DNA of 64,000 nucleotides from Miscanthus floridulus. Its lineage: Eukaryota; Streptophyta; Magnoliopsida; Poales; Poaceae. The position numbers and the translations under genes were made by a program. The notes under the pieces are model-generated. The model saw only the letters and a program-made list of their open reading frames with translations, made no database searches and was not told the origin of the DNA. The stretch is taken from the NCBI RefSeq assembly GCF_019320115.1, contig NC_089591.1, positions 23,042,502 to 23,106,501 of the forward strand. Direction: 5' to 3'. This document shows positions 1 through 10,733 of the stretch, in pieces (position 1 is the first letter of the stretch; each line of letters starts with the position of its first letter).

Positions 1-18
1 CATCTATTAGATTATCCA

Positions 19-3000
19 TTAAAACAAACTCTCAAAGCCGACTGCTTCGATCGGCTGTTGGTTTTCATCATTGATCTTAATGAAGCCTCCTTCCCATCGC
101 TTGCCAAAAAAACACTCGAAATTTTTTAGTTCCCAATACATTGGTTTAGCTCTTGCTATACTCATAGAATCATCAGCATGAACCAACTCAACATCATCTC
201 CATGCCACCGAATCAAGCATTGATGCATAGTCGATGGTACATAACAATTTGCATGAATCCAATCACGACCAAGGAGTAAACTATATGAACCCTTTCCATT
301 AGTGACAAAGAATGTAGTGAGCAAAGTCTTACTTCCAATTGTCAATTCAACGTTTATTGCCCCCTAGTCTTGGATGCATTACCCCCAAAATCCTTAAGCA
401 TCATGTTAGTCTCAACCAAATCTCCTGGTCCCTTACGAAGCTTGCAAAAAGTAGTATAAGGCATAAGATTAACAACAGCACCTACATCCACCAACATTTT
501 GCTCATCGTCTTCCCATCAACAAAACCTTTCACATATGAAGCCTTCAAGTGCCGATGCTTGACTGGCTTATCAAATATAGCTTGCTATATCACTGTCAAT
601 TTGGCAATCATCTCCTCATATTCTGATTCATCAAAATCTGAATAGACTTCTTGATCTGTTGGAGCTCTAAATTCTAACGGTAAAAGAAAGTCATTTGAAT
701 ATTAGCCAATGGTTGACCCTTATTGGCTATTTATTTAGCATGCCATACTTGAGGTTTACCAGATTTCTGAGCTTGTTCTAGCTCTCTATTCCTTAGGCAT
801 TGTACCCTTCTTTTCTAACTTCTTGTTAAACCTCCTGGACACCATTGCCCTTCCTGTCAAACATACTCTTCCTCATCACCTTCTTCTTCATAATCAGCCC
901 AATTTTGATCAACAACTCGCTTCCCAAGCCGATCATGAACACTTCTATTTTCTAAGCGCCGATCCATATTATGATGATACTCAATTTGAGCATGGATAGA
1001 CTAGCGGTTGGCTTGAGATTGCTTAAACTCCCAATATTGTTTACTACACTCTAGGCAATTATTTCTAGTAGGCAATTTCAAACCTTTATTCCAACAATGT
1101 CTAAAAAAGGATAATTTCAATGTGATTTAGCTTGTTCTTTTTCATACCTCTCCTCTTCTTGTTGACGCTGATAATCTTTCTGTTCTAACCAACGCTGATA
1201 ATCCTTTTTCTTTTTGTCATTGCCATTTATTCAATAAAATTTGAGATGTAACATGTGGCCTCATCGCCCTATTTCTTGACGTCTCTCCTTGCTCATATTG
1301 GCTCTTCTGTTGGTTATGATGCCTTTTAATTTCTCTATATTCATCAGCCGATATTTGCATCTCTGGATCAACTGTTCCAGTTTATTTTGCCCTAGTTGAT
1401 GTTAGAACTTTAGTCTTTCCTTTGAGCAACTTAGTATCAACCATATTCTGATCTTTTGGGAAAGGATTATCATCAACTTTCATCTTCCTAGGTGTATCAA
1501 ATTTAAGCTTCCCTTGCTGAATAGCCCTCTTATATGTTGCTGGAAAATTCTGCACTCATTAGTAGAATGAGAAGTAGTATTATGAAATTTGCATAATTCT
1601 TATTCTTCAACTGATCAGGAGATAATATAACATGATTGGTGGGCAATTTGATTTGTTCTTTCTCAAGCAAGAAATCAAAGAGCTTGTATGATTTTGTGAC
1701 ATCAAAATCATAACTTTCTTCAACTCCTTTTCCCCAAGGATTTGGAACCATCACTATCTTCTTACCCCAATTCCATTCGGCTATAGCAATCTCCTATTCT
1801 TCATCATCCTCACCATCATCATCAACTAAATATGGATTATAAGCTTCAGCAATTGCGGCATTCTTCTGGAATCGGGTATCTCTGCGCATATTGTGGAATT
1901 CGCTATTAGGTGCCGCCACCCATTGAACCAATTGGCCTAAATTGTCAAACTTTTGCCCAAGCAGTTTTTCTCTCCATGTTGACAACATTCCTTGAACAGC
2001 CAAAGCAGCTAGCTGATCATCAGTCAGATTCAATGAAAAGCACAAATTTCTTGTTTCTTGGAATCTTTGAAGAAACTTAGCACCCGATTCATTAGTTCTA
2101 TGCTTTATGGTCGTCAAATCTATGATTTTCCTTTCTCCTATCCTAGTATAGAAATATGTATGAAATTTCTTCTCTAGGTCAGTCCAATTGGCAATAGAAT
2201 TAATTGGTAACGACGAAAACGAGGTGAAAGTTAGTCCTGATAGGGACAAAGAGAAGAAACAAACTCGATGAGCTTCTTTAATGGATGCTTCACCCAACTG
2301 AGTAAGATACCGACTGACATTTTCTATTGTACTTCTACTATCTTGACCAGTGAACTTAGCAAATTCCGGAAGCCTGTAATTTGTAGGAAGAACAACTAAA
2401 TCATACCACTCTGGATATGGACGTTTGTACAAAAAGGTCTGCTCTTTTGGTTTTAAACCAAACTGATTCTTCATCATTTTAGTTACTCTAAGCAACAACT
2501 CATTAGCATTTGAATTTAGATTTCTTTACAATTGCTGACCCATCTACGGATTAAAATTTTGGGTACCTAGATACCCTAGATTTAGAATCATATTAAGGGT
2601 ATTATAATCTGTGCCATAATGATATCCTTGTGGAATCTCTATCTGTTGAGTCCTTTGTTGATTTGCTGTTTGAAGTCTCTGATTGTAAATGTTGGGATCT
2701 GTATCTCTATGAATCATTTGAACTGATGGAGCTATTTTTTGAGCCGATGGTGGTATTTGGCCTGATGTGCCAAAATTAACGATTTGATTCTGAACTTGCC
2801 CCGTCGGCTGTTGCACATGTTGCACTAATGATCTAGGATTATACTGTGTTTAATTAGTAGTAGTACCCTAAACTTGCTCAGATGAGCTCTAAACTGCCTA
2901 GGCATCATCATTGCCAGCTAGTGCTGCTTCTTGATGGCTAGTACCGGCTTGATTAGTCCTCTGAGTCGATGGATATGGAATGTTGTAATAAGTCAGTCCA

Positions 3001-3338
3001 ATCTGATCAATTGGATATCCATGAAACACCTCCTTCAAGGTATTGTGGAATGTGTTCAAGAAAGTTGTATTATTATTCAACATGGCATCTTGAACATATT
3101 TGTTGACAGCATCTACAAAGAAATGTCTATTATCAGCTTTATCTGTATCTGACTGCCCGTGTATCAAAACTCTTGGTAGTGTATATTTTTGAACAATTTT
3201 ATTGTCACGTGTCTTGGTGTAGGACAACAAACACTTGTTCTGAAACACCTCTATAGCTTTACCAATGACATCTTTATCCTCATCAGGTAAGTCTTTATAA
3301 GGCACCATAAGAATGTCCCTATTGTTGTGAGCTGTCAT
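19..3338 (-). pseudogene. gag-protease polyprotein remnant of Tat-like element copy 1
   Basis: The likely start is the ATG at 3338 just after the primer-binding site. The N-terminal part (3338-2898) is an unclassified gag leader that also exists in copy 2. A Retrotrans_gag-type domain lies at 2498-1794 (motif FAKFTGQDSRSTIENVSRYL, then a helical region ending in WREKLLGQKFDNLGQL). Fragments follow through 1754-1530. The retropepsin region is at about 548-19: the active-site stretch reads MLVDVGAVVNLMP where copy 2 has MLVDGGASVNLMP, so the expected Asp-Gly-Gly is altered. The strand order ends with GFESLF and a stop at 19-21. Several in-frame stops (for example near 2898, 1794 and 354) show decay. 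Cytoplasmic capsid and protease functions are inferred from family. Confidence 0.8.
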
Positions 3339-3352
3339 GACAATTGTGGTCC

Positions 3353-3371
3353 CACTAGGCGTGCCAAAAAG
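3353..3371 (-). promoter_or_regulatory. Candidate primer-binding site, copy 1
   Basis: Immediately inside the LTR end (minus strand) the sequence reads TTTTTGGCACGCCTAGTGGG. Copy 2 has the equivalent TTCTGGCACAGCCCGGTGGG at the same place. The position next to the LTR and its conservation between copies support a tRNA primer site; the tRNA was not identified. Confidence 0.55.
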
Positions 3372-5172
3372 TGTGTTGATGCAAAAATGTGGTGATGCAA
3401 TCAACACATAGCAAGCCGAACGATCTGAATGGAATGAGATTGGAGATCTGCTTGGCTTCCACATAGGACCAGTCAATTCTGAAAACCCAATGACGTACCA
3501 ATCAATTTGACCTGTAATTGACAAGGAGAGAAAATCTTATCAGTAGTTTAAGGAAGAACATGTCGGTGTTGCTCCAGATAGTTCCAAACATGTGTCTAAA
3601 TAGCCGATTCGATAGGGCTATTGACTAAATAGTCAATATCCAACTTATCAGTGAAGCGAGGATCGCTGAATTGCAGATTATCAGCTAATATCAATGATGA
3701 TGGTACAAATTCAAAATAACTAATACTCATGGATCATAGCAATTTTATTATGATTTGATTAATCCAGACAGAACAGTTACAATACACCCAAATATAAGTA
3801 ATATAAAGAAACATCATCAGTTAGATGGATATAACCAGTGTAAAGCATTGAGATGATAAGTTTAATGAAAAAGGATGTAACATGCGAACAAATTGGCTGT
3901 CTAGTACAAATAAATCTACAAATACTCTGAATCTAATATGTTACCATCAATAGTGAGGTTCAATTAGATCGATACAGCTATGATAATAATAACAAACTAA
4001 AGCCAAAGAATCTATAAAACCATCCATATATTGACAAGTTCATGAAAACATGCTATATGTGTGAAAGCACAGTTGAATCGGCTAAAATAATCGATGCATG
4101 CATAGCAAACAAACAGAGTACATATCTCAATCATGAACAAAACCACTAATCGATCATCTCTATTCCAAAGTCTTACTAGTGAGGTTTGACCGGGTTAATG
4201 TGGCTATGGTAGTGTCATTAGATTAGATCTCATTAACTAGTGAGTTTATTCACGATTGAAATATGTCTTTGGATGCATACTATGTTTGATTGGAATAGAG
4301 ATAAAACAGCTGATCTAGCAGAATTAAGTCATCAACTGTGAGATTTAAAGCATGACCAGATCAAAGGATGACCAATTAAGATGATATGGTACTGATCTAT
4401 CTCTATCTCAATTAGGTGATTTGTTATAATTAATAAAACATTAATCATAACAAGATCGATAGTTGGTGAATCAACCAAAAACAGCAAGGAAGATCTTACT
4501 AATCTTAGCAGATTCGATAACTGGTGATTTTGTGTTAAACAACAAGTTATTTAACACAAGATTGATAACTTCGATCTATATTATGGTCCGTAAGAGATCA
4601 ATCAGCTGATGCAGCCTTACAAACAACAATATAAATCGATAACTAACTTTTACCACAACTCGCAAGAGATCAATCGGCTGATGCAGCCTTACAAGTAATA
4701 ATAAAAGTCGTGACGGTACTCATAGACAAGTCAGAGGTTGATCAGTCGATGCAGCCCTGCTTGTTGAAGAACTCATCGAGATCTATAGTACTCCTCCTAA
4801 TGGGATGGAAGCCGGAAAAATTATGTTGATTGATTGTTCGTTTTCTTGTACAATAACCGAGGTCCAATATTTATACCTAGAACCAAAACATGAATCCTAC
4901 TCAAATACGACTCATTACAATTCTTGGAATAAAAGAAAATATTTCTTACTTAAAATAACTCAGACCCTAATCTTTTCCTTTCTATAGAGTCCGACATATC
5001 TTTCCCCATAGTCCATTAACGTCTTCTGCTGACGTTATCCAAAAAGAGTTGATTCAAGTACTGCATCTAAATCTGCTAATATCAATCTTTACGCAACCGA
5101 TTCCTTGATAACATAATCCTAAAAACTTTGAGTTCCCACACTCTCCTTCCAAAATTTTGGTTTAAATAGTTG
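3372..5172 (-). repeat. 5' LTR of Tat-like copy 1 (about 1.8 kb)
   Basis: Homologous over its length to 15561-17362 on the opposite strand. Its inner end is AACACA, pairing with TGTGTT that starts the copy 2 LTR. The outer end near 5172 has lost the perfect terminal motif. Shared landmarks include the opening CCAAAATTTTGG stretch, repeated GGCTGCATCG segments and the final CTCTCCTTGTCAATT block. Confidence 0.85.
4868..4875 (-). promoter_or_regulatory. LTR TATA box, copy 1
   Basis: Reads TATAAATA on the minus strand inside the LTR, in the context GGTATAAATATTGGACC. The same context occurs in the copy 2 LTR at 15867-15874. Position and conservation make it the likely U3 promoter. Confidence 0.55.
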
Positions 5173-5189
5173 TTCTGTTAATGCACCCC

Positions 5190-6090
5190 ATATTGAAGAT
5201 CAACCACCATGTTCTAGGTCTGTTCAAGCTCTTGGTGCAAGTCCCTTTCGACTCGGTCCTACTGCGTGGCTAAGGTTTCAGCATTGTTTCATGCTCCTTC
5301 TACTAGGGTTGCACGGTTGTTTGCTTGGATCTGCTAGCGTGAAGCTATGAGTGCCTTGGTGCGAGCGGTCTCCAGTAGCTCCCATAGTCCCGTTAGCACT
5401 GCCTAATCATCAATTCTTGTTGCTTGGGTAGTAGCTCTCTGCTGATCAACTTGCTCAATCTGAGTGTGGGGATTTCCCAATGCTACATATGCCTAATTAG
5501 TTTCCCATCGAGCCTCACTTGCTGCCTTTTTGTGCTTGCGCACACACTCCCTCAGCTTACGGTATGCAGCTTTGGCTCTCATGATCCTATCCATGCAAGT
5601 GGTATAGGACTCTTGCTAGATGTCCCTAGTGTCTTGATGAGTATAGAACTTCTTCATCATGACAAACATTGCACTCATAGCGGGACTAGAACTATCTACC
5701 CGACTCATCCTGGTCTTGGATCAATGCATTGCAATTGCGCTGTGCCCACACTGCTGTAGAAGGATCCACCCAAGGAAAAGTACTAGCAGCACTACCATTA
5801 AGTTCATCCCCGTGTTGCTGACATATCTGGCTCAGCACCTCGAATGCAACTACTCAGGCACCTTTCCAAGGAGTTTTCCCTTTAGATTCTGCCTTCCACT
5901 CCTGCCACAAGGGTGCTTGGGTACGAGCTGGTATGGTTAGCTACACCTCGTACCATGGTTGTCCTTCTAGGTATACCTCATTCTAGGAATAAAGAGGCGG
6001 TTTGGTATATCGCGCATAAAGTAGGACTCTCCAAACCAGGGCAGGGGTACCAAACATTTTGAGGAAAGTCTAACTCCTAGCTGATGCCGC
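5190..6090 (-). pseudogene. Decayed accessory ORF, retrotransposon-associated coiled-coil protein
   Basis: The minus strand keeps long coding-like runs broken by stop codons (mostly TAG in place of likely CAG/TGG). An N-terminal part contains EGQPWYEV and, further on, LSQICQQHGDEL and a WVDPSTAVWAQRN segment. The C-terminal part (about 5660-5190) is charged and heptad-like (RIMRAKAAYRKLRECVRKHK, then IEQVDQQRATTQATRIDD). I recall this architecture, a small N-terminal alpha/beta region followed by coiled coil, from many unnamed grass proteins carried next to retrotransposon gag genes; the ORF at 28297-29489 has a similar plan. It is not part of the adjoining LTR and its host element is not identified. 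Function unknown. Confidence 0.45.
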
Positions 6091-6109
6091 CATCTATTCT
6101 AACAAAATG

Positions 6110-6612
6110 GTACAACTCTTGTGAGAACAACATTATAATAGAAAAGAGATACTTAACTGAATAAGAAACTTATAAGGGGAGGAACAATGCAAGTGTGTAA
6201 TGAATGATTGCTCATGGTGCATGTATGTTTCGTACGTCCTCACAAACTTTGAAAAATTAAACTTCTAACGACATACTCAGGTGGCATACATGCATTCTCT
6301 CATATATAACGTAGCTAGTCAGGCTACACATTTCGCTATTAGTGTACCTGCACAAGAATTTCATTTCATCCCAACCCCACAAGTATATATGTAGAAATAA
6401 AAAAAATCTAGGCTCTAGGTTGCAATCTAAATACTTCCATATATATATACCCATATATATACTTCCTGTATCAAAGCTACACAAAAGTAAATACGTCCCA
6501 TATATACATATAAATATGCATATTCAATCATATCAAAGCTAACCCACAATTAAATACGTCCATATATATATGAGACATATATATACTTTAGTATCAAAAC
6601 TAACTCTCCCCA
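6110..6612. repeat. AT-rich spacer with degenerate CATATATA repeats
   Basis: No gene seen. From about 6425 to 6600 a unit of roughly 65 bp recurs about three times: each has a TATCAAAGCT-like segment, AAATACGTCC or a variant, and runs of CATATATATA. The spacer separates the outer end of copy 1's LTR and the accessory ORF relic from the truncated LTR of copy 2. Confidence 0.4.
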
Positions 6613-6852
6613 TTAGTCGATCTCCTTCCACATCGGCTCTCAGAGCCGTACATCCGGGACTGTCTGGCAACACCAGCATGTTCCGCCTTAAATTACTGAT
6701 TAGCTCTCTCTCCTTGTCAATTGCAGGGTCAAATTGACTAGAACGTCTCAGGAGGAGTGCGTTGAAGCTAGGTGGATCTCTAGCTCCATCGAGCGGACCC
6801 TTCTAGCTTGCTCGTGTGCCCCAGCACGGGACAAAAATTTCATGCCAACACA
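6613..6852 (+). repeat. Truncated 5' LTR of copy 2
   Basis: Matches 17101-17362 nearly base for base, starting at TAGTCGATCTCCTTCCACAT. It ends in AACACA, the expected LTR end. About 1.56 kb of the LTR's 5' part is missing and replaced by unrelated AT-rich DNA. A 20-bp segment present in the 3' LTR (around 17253-17272) is absent here. Confidence 0.85.
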
Positions 6853-6854
6853 TG

Positions 6855-6874
6855 TTCTGGCACAGCCCGGTGGG
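6855..6874 (+). promoter_or_regulatory. Candidate primer-binding site, copy 2
   Basis: TTCTGGCACAGCCCGGTGGG directly follows the LTR end and matches the corresponding site of copy 1. Confidence 0.55.
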
Positions 6875-6889
6875 ACCCCATGATCAGTC

Positions 6890-9800
6890 ATGGTGGCTTA
6901 CAATAACAACAACATCCTTATGGTATCTTACTGAAGACTTACCTGATGGAGATAAAGGTGTCATCTGCAAAGCTATAGAAGAATTTTAGAACAAGTGTTT
7001 GTTGTCCTACACCAAAACACGCGACAATACAATTGTTCCAAAATATCCACTACCAAGAGTTCTGTTGTATGGGCAGACAGATGCAGATGAGACTAAAGAT
7101 AGACGTTTCTTCATGGAAGCTATAAACAAATCTATTCATGATGCCATATCAAACCATAATAAAATTTTCTTGAACACATTCCACAACACCATGAAGGAGG
7201 TGTTTCATGGGTTTCTAGTTGATCAGGTTGGACCGGCTTATTACAACATTCCACATTCGTTGACCTAGGGGACTAATCAAGTCAGTACCAGCCATCAAGA
7301 AGCAGCACCAGCTGTTAATGATGATGTCCAGGTAGTTCAGAGTTCATCTGATCAAGCTCAAGGTACTACTATGAATCAGATACTAGTATAATCTTGGATC
7401 GTTAGTGCAGCATGTGCAACAGCCGGCAGGGCAAGGTCAGAACTAGATGATTAATTTTAGCACATCAGGCCACATACCATCATTGGCTCAAAAAATAGCA
7501 CCATCAATTCAAAGGATCCGTTGAGATATAGATCCTTATGTCTACAATCAGAGACTTCAAGCAGCAAACCAGCAAAGGACCCAGTAGATAGAGATTCCAT
7601 AGGGGTATCATTATGGCACAGATTATAACACTCTTCACATGATTCCAAATCTAGGGTATCAAGGCACATGGGATTTCAATTCATAGATGGGTCAGCAGGT
7701 GCAGAGAAATACAAATTCACATGCTGATGAGTTGTTGCTAAAGGTGACCAAGATGATGAAGAATTAGTTCGGTCTGAAGCCAAAAGGACTAACCTTCTCG
7801 TACAATCGCTCATGTCTAGAATGATATGATTTGGTCACTTTTCATACAAATTACAGGCTCCTAGAGTTTGCTAAGTTCACTAGCCAAGACAGCACAAGTA
7901 CAATAGAACATGTTAGTCAGTATCTTACACAATTGGGCGAGGCATCCATTGAAGAGGCCCATCGAGTTCAGTTTCTTCTCCTTGTCCCTGTCAGGGCCAG
8001 CCTTAACTTGATTTTCATCACTACTAGTCAACTCCATTGCTAATTAGGCTAACCTAGAGAAGAAATTTCATACATATTTCTATACTTGGGACTAGAGAAA
8101 AGAAGATTACCGATTTGACAACTATAAGGTAGAAAACTAATGAATCGGGCACTGAGTTTCTTCACAGGTTCCGAGAGACTAGAAATTTATGCTTCTCATT
8201 AAACTTGGCTGATGATCAGCTAGCTGCTTTGGCCATTCAAGGAATGTTGCCAACATGGAAAGAAAAGTTGCTAGGGACAAGAATTTGACAACTTGGGTCA
8301 ATTGGCTCAACGAGTGGCAGTGCTCAATAGCCAGTTCTAGAATATGCGTAGAGATACTCGATTCTAGAAGAGTACCACAGTGGCCGAAGCTTATAATCCA
8401 TATTCAGTTGATGACAGCTATGAAGATGAAGAAGAAGAGGTTGCCATGGCTAAATGGAATTAGGGGCAAAAAGATAGTAATGGTGCCAAATCCTTGGGGA
8501 AAAGGAGTCGAGGAGAGTTATGACTTTGATGTCACAAAATCAAACAAGATCTTCGATTTCTTGCTTGAGAAGGGACAGATCAAGTTGCCTGATAATCATG
8601 TTATGTTGCCCCCTGATCAGTTGAAGAATAAGAAGTTCTACAAGTTCCATAACGCTACTTCTCATTCCACTAATGAATGTAGAATTTTCTGACAGCATAT
8701 ATAGAGGGCTATTTAGCAAGGAAGGCTCAAATTTGATACGCCTCGGAAGATGAAAGTTGATGATAATCCTTTCCTAGGAGATCAAAATATGGTCGATGCT
8801 AGGCTGCTTAAAGGAAAGACTAAGGTCCTGACATCAACTAAATCAAGAGAAGCTAGAATAGTCAATCCCGAGATGCAAATATCGGCTGACGAATATAGAG
8901 AAATTAAAAGACATTGAGACAAGCAAAAGAGCTGATATGAGTAGGGAGAAACGTCAAAAGAAGGGGTGATAAAGCCATGGGTTACATCTCGAATTCTATT
9001 GAATAAATGGCAGTGGCAGAAGCAAAAGGATTATCAGCATTGGTTAGAAGAGTAAGAATACCAGCGTTAATAGGAAAAAGAGAGGTATGAAAGAAAGCAA
9101 GCTAAAATACATTAGAATTGTCCTTTCTTCAGACATTGCTAGAACAAAGGTTTGAAGTTGCCTACTAGGAATAACTGTCCAGAGTGTAGCGATCAATATT
9201 GGGAGTTTAGGCAATCTCAAGCCAACCACCGGTCTATCCATGCTCAAGATGCATATCATCATAATAACATGGATCAGCACTTAAAAATGGAAGTATTAAT
9301 AATCAGCTTGGAAAAAGAGTTGTTGATCAAAACTAGGCTAATTATGAAGGAGAAAGTAATGAAGAAGAATATGTTTGGTAGGAAGGCCAATGGTGTCCAG
9401 GAGGTTTGACAAGAAGCTAGAAGAAAAGGGTGCAACGCCTAAGGAATAGAGAGTTGGAACAGGCTTAGCCATCCAGTAAACTTCAAGTATGGCGTGCTAA
9501 GCAAGCAGCCGATAAAAGGCAACCATCTGCTAATATTCAAATGGCTTTTCTGTTGCCATCAGAGTTCAGAGCTCCAGCAGATCAAGAAGTTTACTTAGAT
9601 TTTGATGAATTAGAGTATGCGGAGATAGTTGCCAAGTTGACAGTTATACAACAGGCTATATTTTATAAACCAGTCAAGCATCGACACTTAAAGGCTTTAT
9701 ATGTGAAAGGTTTTGTTGATGGGAAGCCGATGAACAAAATGTTAGTGGATGGAGGTGCTTCTGTAAATCTCATGCCTTACACCACTTTTCGTAAACTTGG

Positions 9801-10217
9801 CAAGGGATTAGGAGATCTAATTGAGGACCAACATGATGCTTAAAGACTTTGGGGGTAATGCGTCTAAGTCCCAGGGGGGCAATGAACATCGAACTAACAA
9901 TAGGGAGTAAGACTCTGCTTACCACATTTTTTGTCATCGATGGAAAAGGGTCATACAGTTTAGTCCTTCGTCATGATTGGATTCATGTGAACTGTTGTGT
10001 ACCATCAACCATGCATCAGTGTTTGATTCAATGACATGGAGATGATGTTGAGCTAGTTCACTGCTGATGAGTCTGTGAGTATCGCAATAGCTAATCTAGT
10101 CTTTTGGGAACTAGGAGACTTCGAATGCTTTACTGGCAAGTTATAGGAGGCTTCATTAAGATCAGTAATGAAGGCCAACAACTGATCCAAGCAATTGGCT
10201 TTGAGAGTTTATTTTGA
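6890..10217 (+). pseudogene. gag-protease polyprotein remnant of Tat-like copy 2
   Basis: It starts at the ATG 6890 after the primer-binding site and frameshifts within about 15 codons. The leader segment 6999-7268 (SYTKTRDNTIVPKYPLPRV) matches the copy 1 leader. Gag domain remnants run 7735-8690, and the stretch at 8483-8692 (NPWGKGVEESYDFDVTKS) matches copy 1 closely. The protease part at 9541-9843 keeps MLVDGGASVNLMPY, an apparently intact retropepsin active site (Asp-Gly-Gly variant of Asp-Thr/Ser-Gly), so this segment decayed less than in copy 1. The reading frame then shifts at about 9843 and continues as MNIELTIGSKTLLTTFF to GFESLF and a stop at 10215-10217. Many stops elsewhere; non-functional. 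Confidence 0.8.
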
Positions 10218-10389
10218 TAAATAATCATGGCTTCGCATCGGCCATTGGATTAAGGGGAGTAAGCATTGGTCCTAGAGATAGGCTTAGGCCGATGTATGTG
10301 AACACTAAGTCAAATCATAAGAGCAATCCAGAGTTGATAATCTATTAAAGGAAGTTTTGTTTAACTTAACAAGATGCTTGGCCTAGACC

Positions 10390-10435
10390 GTTCAATCGTT
10401 TAACCTTTGGTCTGAAAAGTGCTGATGCAACCTAT
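10390..10435 (+). pseudogene. Reverse-transcriptase scrap at the pol deletion site
   Basis: The plus strand encodes TFGLKSADATYQ, which fits the conserved reverse-transcriptase block PFGLKNAGATYQ of Ty3 elements. Nothing recognisable as the catalytic YxDD region, RNase H or integrase follows. This is best read as the residue of a large internal deletion between protease and the antisense ORF. Confidence 0.55.
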
Positions 10436-10733
10436 CAATAGTGATCGATGAGAAATATTTGAAGGGACATTATCCTAACATTTAATCACAACTTGATAGC
10501 TGATTCATTTAGTTATCAGCTCTAATAGCCGGTACTAGAAGAGTATCGCCTCTAGTTCAAAAACTAAGCCTGAAGATGTAAAAAAGCCGATACGATATGT
10601 ATCACCTATAGAGCAAAAAACAAAAACAAAGACAAGTCATGACATACACAAGGGCATTGCACTGAGACATGTTCATAGAAGGGCAAGAGACTTTGTTCAT
10701 TAATTTACCCTAAGTACAGACTAATCAAAGACC

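Larger units (their letters stand above)
1..5172 (-). mobile_element. Partial Ty3/gypsy retrotransposon, Tat-like (copy 1)
   Basis: Read on the minus strand the order is LTR (5172-3372), primer-binding site, gag, protease, then the window edge. The same LTR and gag-protease sequence recurs on the plus strand at 6613-17362, which identifies the LTR and its ends. Only the 5' half is in the window, so presence of reverse transcriptase and integrase cannot be judged. Both gag and protease carry stops and frameshifts, so the copy is dead. Assignment to the Tat lineage rests on the companion copy, which has an antisense accessory ORF before its 3' LTR, a layout known from Tat elements such as maize Grande. 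Confidence 0.8.
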
